Below, one piece after another: positions 14,685-23,156 of a DNA stretch of 33,505 nt. Source of the stretch: Betaproteobacteria bacterium HGW-Betaproteobacteria-12 (GTDB lineage Bacteria > Pseudomonadota > Gammaproteobacteria > Burkholderiales > Rhodocyclaceae). Made by a program: the position numbers and the translations under genes. Each line of letters starts with the position of its first letter. The first letter of the stretch is position 1. Under the pieces are notes generated by a model, which did no database searches, was not told the origin of the DNA, and saw nothing but the letters and a program-made list of their open reading frames with translations. The DNA is taken from the NCBI GenBank assembly GCA_002842345.1, contig PHCU01000027.1, positions 1 through 33,505 on the forward strand, read 5' to 3'.

Positions 14685-15908
14685 ATGGCTCTTGCCGAAT
14701 TCCACCTCGCCCTGCGAAATTTGCGCCGCAATACCAAGCGGACGGCAGTCGCCATCGCTACGGTGGCCAGCGGCATCGTTGCCTTCCTGCTGGCCGGCGG
14801 CTTCATCAACTGGATTTTTCATGACATGCGCGAAGCGACCATCCATTCGCAGCTTGGTCATATCCAGTTTGTTCGTCCCGGCTATTTCGAGAAAGGCATC
14901 GCCGATCCCTATGCCTTCCTGCTGCCACACGCTTCTACGGAACTGGAATTGCTGGAGAAGACGGCGGGCGTCGCGAGCATAACGCCGCGCCTGGCCCTGA
15001 GCGGCTTGGCAAGCTTCGGGGAAACCACGGTCGCCTTCGCCGGCGAGGGCATCGACCCCGTACGCGAACGGCCGATCAGCAGCCGCATCACGATCAAGGA
15101 AGGGCGCGATCTGGACGGCCTCGACGACAAGTCGGCGATTCTCGGCGAAGGCCTCGCCAGGAGCCTGGGCGTCAAACCGGGCGACTCAATTGTCCTCCTG
15201 GCGACGACGGCCAGCGGTAGCGCCAATGCGATCGAGCTGACGGTCGCCGGAACTTTCTTTACGATTTACAAGGATTACGACGATAGCGCCCTGCGGCTTC
15301 CCATCCCGCTGGCACGCAAGTTGATGCGCGTCGAAGGCGCCACGTCCTGGGTCGCCCTCCTTGAACAGACAGAACTGACCGAACCGACCGTGGCCACCGC
15401 CCGCAGCATGCTGCCTGCCGAGCAGTTCCAGATCGTGCCATGGACCGACCTGGCTGATTTCTACAACAAGACCGTCGTGCTGTTTTCCAAGCAGGTCGAT
15501 GTGGTCAAGCTGATCATCGGCCTGATCATCGTCCTCACCATTTCCAACACACAGACGATGAGCGTTCTCGAACGCACCACCGAAATCGGCACCAGTCTGG
15601 CCATCGGCTCCCGCAGCAGCGAAATTCTCCGCCTTTTCCTCCTCGAGGGCGCACTGATCGGCATTGCCGGTGGGCTCATCGGCCTCGGGCTCGGCTTCCT
15701 GCTCGCCGAGGCGATTTCCTCCGTCGGCATTCCGATGCCCCCGCCCCCCGGCATGGCGCGTGGCTACACCGGGCAGATCCTGATCAGTTCGGCGCTGGCC
15801 GTCGATGCATTGGTACTGGCCATCCTGACCACCCTGCTGGCCAGCGTCATGCCGGCCTGGAAGGCAAGCCGCATGAACATCGTCGACGCCCTGCGCTGCA
15901 ATCAATAA
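14685..15908 (+). CDS. ABC transporter permease 1, FtsX/LolC-type
   Basis: 407 aa with the MacB/LolC topology. One N-terminal membrane segment (about residues 20-45) is followed by a large periplasmic domain (about 46-265, with ATIHSQLGHIQF and EGRDLDGLDDKSAILGEGLARSLGVKPGD) and three C-terminal helices (about 275-400) with the FtsX motif TMSVLERTTEIGTSLAIG. The protein ends MPAWKASRMNIVDALR, the usual cytoplasmic end of this family. The periplasmic loop between the last two helices contains VGIPMPPPPG, shared with permease 2. The start is at 14685 (MALAEFHLALRNL); earlier in-frame codons lack family character. Its stop codon is directly followed by the ATG of permease 2, so the two form a LolC/LolE-like pair for the ATPase at 9776. 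Confidence 0.9.
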   Translation: MALAEFHLALRNLRRNTKRTAVAIATVASGIVAFLLAGGFINWIFHDMREATIHSQLGHIQFVRPGYFEKGIADPYAFLLPHASTELELLEKTAGVASITPRLALSGLASFGETTVAFAGEGIDPVRERPISSRITIKEGRDLDGLDDKSAILGEGLARSLGVKPGDSIVLLATTASGSANAIELTVAGTFFTIYKDYDDSALRLPIPLARKLMRVEGATSWVALLEQTELTEPTVATARSMLPAEQFQIVPWTDLADFYNKTVVLFSKQVDVVKLIIGLIIVLTISNTQTMSVLERTTEIGTSLAIGSRSSEILRLFLLEGALIGIAGGLIGLGLGFLLAEAISSVGIPMPPPPGMARGYTGQILISSALAVDALVLAILTTLLASVMPAWKASRMNIVDALRCNQ

Positions 15909-17135
15909 ATGGCGACCAACCTGTTCTCCCTCGCTGTTCGCAACATCTTTCGCCAGCGCGCGCGTTCGGCGGCGACCCTGGCCGCCATCGCCATCGGCGT
16001 TGCCGGCCTGATACTCGCCGGCGGCTTCGTCCAGGACATTTTCATCCAGCTTGGTGAAGCCATCATTCATTCGCAATCCGGCCATATCCAGGTAACTCGG
16101 GAAGGCTATCGCGAAGGCAAGAGCCGCGACCCGGACCGATACCTGATCGACCATCCCGACAACCTGAAATCGACCATCCGTGACGCCACGCCATCGGTCG
16201 ACATAACCATGACCCGCCTGGGCTTTTCCGGCGTACTCAACAACGGCCGGCGCGACCTCGGCATCATCGGTGAAGGTGTGGAAGCCGATGCTGAAACCGA
16301 CATCGCCACCTACATGCACTTCGTCGAAGGGCGCCCGCTGAATGACAAGGATGAGGACGGCATCGTAGTTGGCCAAGGCGTGGCGAAATCGCTCGGACTC
16401 AAGGTTGGCGACCGGGTGACCTTGGTCATGACGCTATCTGCCGGGGCCGTCAATACGCTCGATTTCGAGCTGGTCGGCATCTTCCAGAGCTTCTCGCGGG
16501 AGTTCGATGCCCGCGCCGTACGCATCCCGATCACGGCGGCAAAGAGCTTGATGGACACCCAATCGGCCCATCTGATCGTCGTCATGCTGGGTAAAACGGA
16601 AGACACAGCTGCCGCCGCAGCGCTCCTGAAAGCACACCTCTCCAAGCAGGGAATGGAAGTCGCTGCCTGGAACGAACTATCGGATTTTTACGAAAAGACC
16701 GTCGATCTCTATGACCGCCAGTTCGGCGTCCTGCGCCTGATCATCCTGGTCATGGTCCTGCTCAGCGTGGTCAACAGTGTAAACATGACCCTTTTCGAGC
16801 GTACCCGCGAATTCGGCACCATGTTGGCCGTCGGCGACCGATCGAGCACGGTCTTCCGGCTGATCATGGTTGAAAGCATTTGCCTTGGCACCCTTGGCGC
16901 CTTGCTCGGCATGGCCTTCGGCTGTCTGGCCGCGCTCGGCATCTCGGCCATCGGCATTCCGATGCCGCCACCGCCCAACGCCAATCTCGGCTATACGGCA
17001 CTGATCCGCATCGTGCCCGAAACGGTTTTCACCGCCGGCGCCATCGGCTTTGCCGCCACCGTTCTTGCCACCATCATGCCAGCCCGCCGCGCCTCGCGGC
17101 TGGACGTGGTGGATGCCCTGCGCCACGGCGTCTGA
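15909..17135 (+). CDS. ABC transporter permease 2, FtsX/LolE-type
   Basis: 408 aa, a paralogue of permease 1 along its full length: N-terminal SLAVRNIFRQRARSAATLAA with one membrane segment, the periplasmic domain with AIIHSQSGHIQV and VGQGVAKSLGLKVGDRVTL, then VNMTLFERTREFGTMLAVG and three membrane segments. It ends MPARRASRLDVVDALRHGV. The last periplasmic loop holds IGIPMPPPPN, as in permease 1. The ATG follows the preceding TAA without any gap (TAAATG), which suggests translational coupling and equal production of the two subunits. Partner ATPase: 9776-10537; periplasmic partner: the LolA-like protein. Substrate unknown. Confidence 0.92.
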   Translation: MATNLFSLAVRNIFRQRARSAATLAAIAIGVAGLILAGGFVQDIFIQLGEAIIHSQSGHIQVTREGYREGKSRDPDRYLIDHPDNLKSTIRDATPSVDITMTRLGFSGVLNNGRRDLGIIGEGVEADAETDIATYMHFVEGRPLNDKDEDGIVVGQGVAKSLGLKVGDRVTLVMTLSAGAVNTLDFELVGIFQSFSREFDARAVRIPITAAKSLMDTQSAHLIVVMLGKTEDTAAAAALLKAHLSKQGMEVAAWNELSDFYEKTVDLYDRQFGVLRLIILVMVLLSVVNSVNMTLFERTREFGTMLAVGDRSSTVFRLIMVESICLGTLGALLGMAFGCLAALGISAIGIPMPPPPNANLGYTALIRIVPETVFTAGAIGFAATVLATIMPARRASRLDVVDALRHGV

Positions 17136-17153
17136 TCACGTTCGTGAAATACT

Positions 17154-17176
17154 GCGCAGCAAGAATGACGCTGCGC
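17154..17176 (+). terminator. Hairpin after the permease pair
   Basis: GCGCAGC and GCTGCGC form a perfect 7-bp stem with a 9-base loop, 18 bases past the permease 2 stop. A smaller palindrome, TCACG-TT-CGTGA (17136-17147), immediately precedes it. No T-run follows. It may mark the 3' end of the transporter transcript before the XrtA cluster begins. Confidence 0.35.
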
Positions 17177-17264
17177 CGCATATCCGAATGCTTTCCGTTA
17201 TGATTACGCCCTATCGACCAGGCTCGGCAGGGTCGGCCAGAGACCAGTTTGAGGGGAAAAATTC

Positions 17265-17885
17265 ATGAATGGCAATATCATCAAAAACACTATCCAGTGG
17301 CTCATTACTGCTGCCGCAGCAATCGTCATCTCCGGCTGTGCCAGCAACCATCCGGTTGCCCCGGCCGCAGCGGCATCGGCCGATTACAGCTACAAGATCG
17401 GCCCGGGCGACAACCTGAACATCGTCGTCTGGCGTAATCCGGAACTTTCGATGTCCGTTCCCGTCCGTCCGGACGGCAAGATCTCGGCACCGCTGATCGA
17501 CGATCTCAACGCCATGGGAAAGGATTCGACCAGCCTGGCGCGCGACATCGAGAAGGAACTGGCGAAATTCATTCGTGACCCGGTCGTCACCGTCATCGTC
17601 ACCGGCTTCGTCGGCCCCTACAGCGAACAGATCCGCGTCATCGGCGAAGCCGCCAAGCCGCAGATCCTCGCCTACAAGCAGAAGATGACCCTGCTTGACG
17701 TCATGATCGCTGTTGGCGGCATCACCGATTTCGCCGACGGCAACCGCGCCACCATCCTGCGTACCGGCGAGAACAACGCCCAGTACAGCGTTCGCCTGAA
17801 GGATCTGGTCAAGCGTGGCGACGTCTCAGCCAACGTCGAAATGAAGCCGGGTGACGTCCTGATCATCCCGCAAAGCTGGTTCTGA
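17265..17885 (+). CDS. XrtA-associated polysaccharide export lipoprotein (Wza-like)
   Basis: 206 aa, first gene of the exopolysaccharide cluster. A lipoprotein signal peptide ends in the lipobox VISGC with Cys25. The mature part begins YSYKIGPGDNLNIVVWRNPELS, the poly-export domain (PF02563), followed by VRPDGKISAPLIDDL, and a SLBB-like half with IRVIGEAAKPQILAYKQKMTLLDVMIAVGGI. It ends VEMKPGDVLIIPQSWF. Length and order match the PEP-CTERM-associated export family TIGR03027 (much shorter than E. coli Wza). It should form or gate the outer-membrane channel for the polymer, working with the chain-length protein and kinase. The start has AGGGG eight bases upstream. Confidence 0.94.
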   Translation: MNGNIIKNTIQWLITAAAAIVISGCASNHPVAPAAAASADYSYKIGPGDNLNIVVWRNPELSMSVPVRPDGKISAPLIDDLNAMGKDSTSLARDIEKELAKFIRDPVVTVIVTGFVGPYSEQIRVIGEAAKPQILAYKQKMTLLDVMIAVGGITDFADGNRATILRTGENNAQYSVRLKDLVKRGDVSANVEMKPGDVLIIPQSWF

Positions 17886-17906
17886 TCATTCCTGTCTCAA
17901 CGCACA

Positions 17907-17930
17907 CCGCCCGACGTCCGCGCCGGGCGG
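17907..17930 (+). other. Intercistronic hairpin between export and chain-length genes
   Basis: CCGCCCG and CGGGCGG are exact 7-bp inverted repeats around a 10-base loop, in the 65-base gap between two cotranscribed genes. No T-run follows, so it is more likely an mRNA-processing or stabilising structure than a terminator. Confidence 0.4.
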
Positions 17931-17950
17931 CAACAAGCTTGGATTCCTAG

Positions 17951-19501
17951 ATGGAAGAGATTCTTCGCCAGGCCCAGACCATCCTGCGCGCAACCTGGAA
18001 GCATCGCCGCCTCGGCATGCTCGTTGCGTGGGTCGTGGGCGCCATTGCCGCCGGCGTCATATTGCGCATTCCCGACCGTTACGAAGCCTCGGCGCGCATC
18101 TTCGTCGACACGCAATCGATCCTCAAGCCGCTGATGTCTGGTTTGGCCGTGCAGCCCAACGTCGAGCAGCAGGTCATGATGCTGAGCCGAACGCTGATCA
18201 GCCGACCGAATGTCGAAAAGCTGGTCCGCATGGCTGACCTTGATCTCAGCATCAAGGGCAAAGCCGAACAGGAAGCCCTGATCGAGGAACTGAGCAAGGG
18301 CCTGAAAATCCAGAGCGTCGGCCGCGACAACCTCTATACGCTGTCCTATCGCGATACCGAACCGGCCAAGGCCCAGCGCGTCGTCCAGGCTCTGGTCTCG
18401 ATCTTCGTCGAGTCCAGCCTCGGCAACAAGCGCGAGGACTCCGACTCGGCCCGCAAGTTCATCGACGAGCAGATCCGCAACTACGAGACCAAGCTGCAAG
18501 AGGCAGAAACCCGCCTGAAGGATTTCAAACTTCGCAATATCGAACTGCAAACCGCCGACGGCAAAGATTCCCTGGGACGGCTGGCGGACACGACAGCACA
18601 GTTAAGCCAAGCCCGCCTGGAGTTGAGAGAAGCCGAAAATTCGCGCGATGCCATGAAACGCCAGGTACTCGGCGAAGCAGGCGGCGCCGATCGTGACAAT
18701 CCTTCCGGCTTCGCCATGCCGGAAATCGATAGCCGCATCGATGCCCAAAAGCGGAACCTTGACCAGCTGCTTCAACGCTACACGGAGCAGCACCCCGACG
18801 TCATCAACACGCGGCGTGTCATCAAGGAACTGGAAGAACAGAAACGCAAGGAAATTGCCGAACTGCGCAAGGCGGCTGCAACCAACCCCGCCCTGCTGGC
18901 CGGATCGGGTTCAGCCAGTCAGGAGATTCGCCGCGCCCTGGCGCTCGCCGACGCTAACATTGCAACATTGCGCACCCGCGTTGCCGAGTATGAATCTCGT
19001 ATAGCCCGCCAGCGGGAACTCTTGAAGACCATGCCGCAAATTGAAGCTGAATTTACGCAGCTGAACCGCGACTATGACATCCACAAGAAAAATTACGAGC
19101 AACTGGTCAGCCGGCGCGAATCGGCTGAGCTCTCCGGCGATCTGGAGGCCGCCGGCTCGGTCGTCGACTTCCGCTTGATCGACCCGCCGCGCGCTTCGCA
19201 AAAGCCAGTCGCCCCGAACCGCACCCTGCTCTTCCCGCTCGGCCTGTTGCTGGGTCTGGCCGCCGGTCTGTTTGCCGCCTTCGTCGCCAGCCAGCTCCGC
19301 CCGGTCTTCTTCGAAGGCAAATCGCTGCGCGACGTCACCGGTTTGCCGCTGCTCGGTACCGTTTCGCTGATTCCGAACGAGACCCGCCGCCTCAAGGAAA
19401 GAGCCAGCCTGCGTCGCTTCCTGGCGGCTACTGCAGGACTGTTCGTCGCTTACGGCGCCGGCATTGCCGCCCTGCTATTCCTTTCCCAACGTGCTGCCTG
19501 A
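17951..19501 (+). CDS. XrtA-system polysaccharide chain-length determinant (Wzz/GumC-like)
   Basis: 516-aa inner-membrane co-polymerase of the TIGR03007 type. An N-terminal cytosolic stretch leads into a first membrane segment (about residues 22-40, MLVAWVVGAIAAGVIL). A periplasmic Wzz domain beginning RYEASARIFVDTQSIL follows, then a long coiled-coil region (about 165-390) rich in Glu, Arg, Lys and Gln. A second membrane segment near residue 415 is preceded by the proline-rich RASQKPVAPNRTLLFPLG. A third hydrophobic segment lies at the extreme C-terminus (FVAYGAGIAALLFL). There is no kinase domain; the separate kinase gene follows 9 bases later. It sets polymer length together with that kinase. 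Confidence 0.93.
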   Translation: MEEILRQAQTILRATWKHRRLGMLVAWVVGAIAAGVILRIPDRYEASARIFVDTQSILKPLMSGLAVQPNVEQQVMMLSRTLISRPNVEKLVRMADLDLSIKGKAEQEALIEELSKGLKIQSVGRDNLYTLSYRDTEPAKAQRVVQALVSIFVESSLGNKREDSDSARKFIDEQIRNYETKLQEAETRLKDFKLRNIELQTADGKDSLGRLADTTAQLSQARLELREAENSRDAMKRQVLGEAGGADRDNPSGFAMPEIDSRIDAQKRNLDQLLQRYTEQHPDVINTRRVIKELEEQKRKEIAELRKAAATNPALLAGSGSASQEIRRALALADANIATLRTRVAEYESRIARQRELLKTMPQIEAEFTQLNRDYDIHKKNYEQLVSRRESAELSGDLEAAGSVVDFRLIDPPRASQKPVAPNRTLLFPLGLLLGLAAGLFAAFVASQLRPVFFEGKSLRDVTGLPLLGTVSLIPNETRRLKERASLRRFLAATAGLFVAYGAGIAALLFLSQRAA

Positions 19502-19510
19502 GAGTAATCG

Positions 19511-20449
19511 ATGAGTCTGATTGAACAAGCAGCCAAGCGCCTGGAACAACTTCGCCAGGCCGGCGTCGAACTACCCGACGACAACCTTGCCCAGTCGCCG
19601 GCACAGCGCGCGCAAACGATTGCCACCGCGCCTGATCCCTACGCCACGCCAATCGTCCGCTCACCACTCGCTGCTGATGAAAAGAAACCCGCATCGTCGA
19701 CCAGCAAGCGGATCGAGTTGAATCTGGAAGCGATCTCGGCCGCCGGGCTGCTCGTCCCACAGGCGACACGCAGCCAACTCGCCGACGAGTTCCGCGTCAT
19801 CAAGCGTCCGCTGATCGCCAATGCCATGGGCAAGGGCAGCGAGCCTTTGCCCAATGGCAACCTGATCATGGTCACCAGCGCCCTGCCCGGCGAGGGCAAG
19901 AGCTTCACCGCCATCAACCTGGCCATCAGTATCGCCATGGAGCTCGACAATACCGTCATGCTGGTCGACGCCGACGTTGCCCGCCCGTCGGTCCTCAACA
20001 TGCTCGGCCTGCCGCCGGCCGCCGGCCTGCTCGATGTTGTCGCCAAGAACTCGGTCGACATTTCCGGAGTCCTGCTGCGCACCAATATCGAGAAACTGTC
20101 GATCCTGCCCAGCGGCATGCAGCATCCGCGCGCCACGGAGCTGCTCGCCAGCGATGCCATGGTCCGCCTGCTCGAGGACATGGCCAGCCGCTACAACGAC
20201 CGCATCATCATCTTCGACTCTCCGCCGCTGCTGCTGACCACCGAGTCCCGCGCCCTGGCCACCCACATGGGCCAGATCGTCATCGTCGTCAATGCCGAGA
20301 ACACTGCCCAGGCGGCCGTCAAGCAAGCGGTCGACGCCATCGAAGCCTGCCCGGTCAAGATGATGGTGCTCAATCAGGCACGTCAGGCGGCAACCGACGG
20401 TTATGGCTACGGTTATGGATACGGCTACGGCTATGGCGATGACAAATAG
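19511..20449 (+). CDS. XrtA-associated tyrosine autokinase (BY-kinase)
   Basis: 312-aa cytosolic bacterial tyrosine kinase (TIGR03018-like) acting on the chain-length protein. An N-terminal linker (about 1-110) precedes the P-loop domain: Walker A SALPGEGKSFT (123-133), Walker A' MLVDADVARPS (150-160) and Walker B IIIFDSPPLLLTTE (about 233-246). The C-terminus has six consecutive Gly-Tyr pairs (297-308) followed by GDDK; this is the tyrosine cluster that BY-kinases phosphorylate in trans. The next gene's ATG lies inside its last codons (17-base overlap). Confidence 0.95.
   Translation: MSLIEQAAKRLEQLRQAGVELPDDNLAQSPAQRAQTIATAPDPYATPIVRSPLAADEKKPASSTSKRIELNLEAISAAGLLVPQATRSQLADEFRVIKRPLIANAMGKGSEPLPNGNLIMVTSALPGEGKSFTAINLAISIAMELDNTVMLVDADVARPSVLNMLGLPPAAGLLDVVAKNSVDISGVLLRTNIEKLSILPSGMQHPRATELLASDAMVRLLEDMASRYNDRIIIFDSPPLLLTTESRALATHMGQIVIVVNAENTAQAAVKQAVDAIEACPVKMMVLNQARQAATDGYGYGYGYGYGYGDDK
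20399..20434 (+). repeat. Hexanucleotide-type repeat encoding (Gly-Tyr)6
   Basis: Six tandem GGN-TAY units encode the tyrosine tail of the kinase. The codons vary (GGT/GGC/GGA and TAT/TAC), so the repeat is more regular in protein than in DNA. The units still share enough identity for slippage or recombination to change copy number. Confidence 0.85.
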
Positions 20450-22055
20450 ATTGCCACTCCTGCACCCACTGGCGCTGACGCTGGCCCTGGCGTTCATCAG
20501 CGCAGCCCATGCACAGCAGAACGTGGCTGGCGCAATTGCCGCTCCCGCAATAGGCACTCCGGGTTCCGTCAGCGCCGGGGCGCCGGAGCAAAACACTGGC
20601 CGAGCTTGGTCTTTCAAGCCTCGTATCGGCGTGGCGATGACGGCAACAGACAACGTCAACATCGGCGGCGGCAACGCGCGGGGCGATAGCGATCTGATCA
20701 CCGAACTCTCCCCGGGCATCCGCATCGACGCCCAAACGGCCAGATTGCGCGGCTATTTCGACTATTCACTACGCGGCCAGTTCTACGCCAAGAGCAATGG
20801 CGACCGGCGGCAGAACGCGCTCAATGCCTTCGCCACCCTGGAAGCGATCGACGACTGGTTTTTCGTCGATGTCAGCGGCAACATTTCGCAGCAAGCGATC
20901 TCCGCCTTCGGTACGCAGTCGCCCAGTGACAGTACGCTCAACAACAACAGCACTGAAACGGCGACCTATCGCCTATCGCCCTATGTTCGCGGTCAGATCG
21001 GCGGGCTTGCCGATTACACGGTGCGCTACAACGCCTCGACGACGCGTGCCGATGCGACGAACGCCTCCGACGTCGATCTCGGGCAGTGGGTTGCCCAGCT
21101 GCGCGGTGGTACGCCGTTCCAGAGCCTCAAATGGAGCGTCGACGGCAACCGGCAGACGACGGATTACAGCAACGGCCGCAAAACCGATGCGGACCTCCTG
21201 CGCCTTCTGGCCACTTATCTGATCACCCCGCAATTCAGCATTTCGGCCAGTGGCGGCTGGGAACGCAACAACTACGCCTCGCTCGACCAGGAAAGCCGCA
21301 GCACCTACGGCTACGGATTCGACTGGAAGCCGACGCCGCGAACACAGGTATCCGCCTTCAAGGAAGATCGCTTCTTCGGCAATGGCCACCGTTTTTCCGT
21401 CAGCCATCGCTTTCCGATGAGCAGCATCCGCTATTCGGACACGCGCGACGTGTCGGTACTGAACAATCAATTTGCCAATACGGTGGTCGATCCCAATCTT
21501 GCGCTGATTCAATCCTTAGTCACCCAACTCTGTACGCTCAGGAGTGATCCGAATGCAAGCCAATCGGTAATTGACGCATGTATCGCCCAGGCACTCGGAC
21601 CGAACTTCAATTCACAAGTGACGAGTGGCTTCCTGTCGTCTCAAGTATCGGTCCAGCGACAACAGCAACTCGCGTTCGTACTGTTCGGAGTCCGCAATTC
21701 AATCTCACTGCAACTCAACCGTAGCGAAAATTCGTCCATCCTTGCCATCAGCGCCCGTACCGACGACTTCTCCCAAAGCACCGTTGTCCGCCAGCAAGGC
21801 ATCAGTCTCAACTTCTCGCATCGCCTGAGCGCCCTTTCCAACCTGAATGCCTCGGCCAGTCGCCAGGAAAGCCGCGGCCAGAACGGCGGCACGAACAATC
21901 AGAAGGCCTCGACCACTCTTTACACGGTCAGCGTCTCGACCAAACTTGGCGCCAAGACGACCGGTTCGCTCAGCCTGCGGCGCTCGGATTTCGACAGCAC
22001 GACCAATCCCTACACCGAGAACGCCCTGCTCGGCGCGCTCAACTTCACCTACTGA
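20433..22055 (+). CDS. XrtA/PEP-CTERM-associated outer-membrane beta-barrel (TIGR03016-like)
   Basis: 540 aa. A signal peptide of about 27 residues ends AAHA before QQN. The body is built from many amphipathic strands: LRGYFDYSLRGQFYAKS, DYTVRYNAS and SASRQESRGQ, for example. It ends ALLGALNFTY with an aromatic C-terminal residue, as outer-membrane barrels do. The repeated strand pattern, length and place between kinase and ATPase match the PEP-CTERM-associated outer-membrane family TIGR03016. It may be the secretion pore or an anchor for the polymer (inference). The start could be ATG 20433 or 20439; both lie inside the kinase gene, so translation is probably coupled. Confidence 0.88.
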   Translation: MAMTNRLPLLHPLALTLALAFISAAHAQQNVAGAIAAPAIGTPGSVSAGAPEQNTGRAWSFKPRIGVAMTATDNVNIGGGNARGDSDLITELSPGIRIDAQTARLRGYFDYSLRGQFYAKSNGDRRQNALNAFATLEAIDDWFFVDVSGNISQQAISAFGTQSPSDSTLNNNSTETATYRLSPYVRGQIGGLADYTVRYNASTTRADATNASDVDLGQWVAQLRGGTPFQSLKWSVDGNRQTTDYSNGRKTDADLLRLLATYLITPQFSISASGGWERNNYASLDQESRSTYGYGFDWKPTPRTQVSAFKEDRFFGNGHRFSVSHRFPMSSIRYSDTRDVSVLNNQFANTVVDPNLALIQSLVTQLCTLRSDPNASQSVIDACIAQALGPNFNSQVTSGFLSSQVSVQRQQQLAFVLFGVRNSISLQLNRSENSSILAISARTDDFSQSTVVRQQGISLNFSHRLSALSNLNASASRQESRGQNGGTNNQKASTTLYTVSVSTKLGAKTTGSLSLRRSDFDSTTNPYTENALLGALNFTY

Positions 22056-22058
22056 CGC

Positions 22059-23156
22059 ATGTACGAAGCCTTCTACGGACTCACCAGCAAGCCCTTTCAG
22101 CTCAACCCGGATCCCTCGTTCTATTTCGGCAGCAAGCAGCACAAGCGCGCCGCCGCCTATCTCGAATACGGCATGCACCAGAACGAAGGCTTCATCGTCA
22201 TCACCGGTGAAGTCGGCGCCGGCAAGACCACCATCGTCCGCGGCATGCTCGATGGGCTGGACCAGAAGAAAGTCGTCGCCGCCCATCTGGTCAGCACCCA
22301 GCTCGATGCCGACGATACCCTGCGCCTCGTCGGTGCTGCCTTCGGTCTGCGCACCAAGGATGTCTCCAAGGCCGACGTGCTGATGTCGCTGGAAGCCTTC
22401 CTGATCAGCGCCACCAGCAAGGGCAAGCGCTGCCTGCTGATCGTCGACGAAGCGCAGAACCTGACGGCCCGTGCCGTCGAGGAACTGCGCATGCTGTCCA
22501 ACTTCCAGTTCGGCAATCACGCCCTGCTGCAGAGCTATCTGATCGGCCAGCCCGAATTCCGCCAGATCCTGCAAAGCCCGCACATGATGCAATTCCGCCA
22601 ACGCGTCATCGCCGCCTGCCACATCGGGCCGCTCGACGTCGAGGAAACCCGGGCCTACATCGAACACCGGCTGAAATGCGCCGGTTCGAGCGGACAGCCG
22701 GTCATCAACGCGGGCGCCCACGAAGCGATCTTCAAGGCCAGCAGCGGCATTCCGCGGCGCATCAATTCAGTCTGCGACCGTCTGCTGCTGTTCGGCTTCC
22801 TGAGCGGCAAGAAGGATTTCGACGAGGCCGACGTCGAGGAAGTGGCCCGCGAAATCCATGATGAAACCATGGGCGGCAACACCCAGATAGGCATCGGTTA
22901 CGCCCCGGCAACGCCCCAGGCCTTGTCTCCCTACCAGGCCGGCAGCCCGCAAGCCGGCAGCCTTACCGGCGATCCGGCCGCATTACTGGCCAGTCTGAAT
23001 GTTCAGCAATTCGGCGAACGTCTCGGCCGCCTCGAACGCAGCCTGATGCAGCTGGAAAAGATCAACGGCACCACGCTCGAACTACTGCAGCAGCTGGTCG
23101 CCAACGGTCGACACCTCACCCCGCCGGCCGGCGAAAGCGAGAAAGCCGATGCCTGA
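22059..23156 (+). CDS. XrtA-associated AAA ATPase (ExeA-like)
   Basis: 365 aa, TIGR03015-type. It begins MYEAFYGLTSKPFQLNPDP, the characteristic ExeA/GspA-like start. Walker A GEVGAGKTT lies at residues 50-58 and Walker B LLIVDEAQNL at about 126-135, followed by RAVEELRMLSNF and GQPEFRQIL, as in AAA_22/ExeA ATPases, and GIPRRINSVCDRLLLFGF as sensor region. The C-terminal 80 residues are Pro/Ser/Gly-rich and then form a short coiled coil (RLGRLERSLMQLEKINGTTLELLQQLV). It is probably a cytosolic ATPase that energises or assembles the export apparatus. It overlaps wecB by 8 bases. Confidence 0.93.
   Translation: MYEAFYGLTSKPFQLNPDPSFYFGSKQHKRAAAYLEYGMHQNEGFIVITGEVGAGKTTIVRGMLDGLDQKKVVAAHLVSTQLDADDTLRLVGAAFGLRTKDVSKADVLMSLEAFLISATSKGKRCLLIVDEAQNLTARAVEELRMLSNFQFGNHALLQSYLIGQPEFRQILQSPHMMQFRQRVIAACHIGPLDVEETRAYIEHRLKCAGSSGQPVINAGAHEAIFKASSGIPRRINSVCDRLLLFGFLSGKKDFDEADVEEVAREIHDETMGGNTQIGIGYAPATPQALSPYQAGSPQAGSLTGDPAALLASLNVQQFGERLGRLERSLMQLEKINGTTLELLQQLVANGRHLTPPAGESEKADA

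Noticed and set aside
17166..17204. Sigma-70 promoter upstream of the export lipoprotein gene (TATGAT at 17199-17204)
   Set aside because: A reasonable -10 word but no -35 at a usable distance; the cluster promoter could not be placed.
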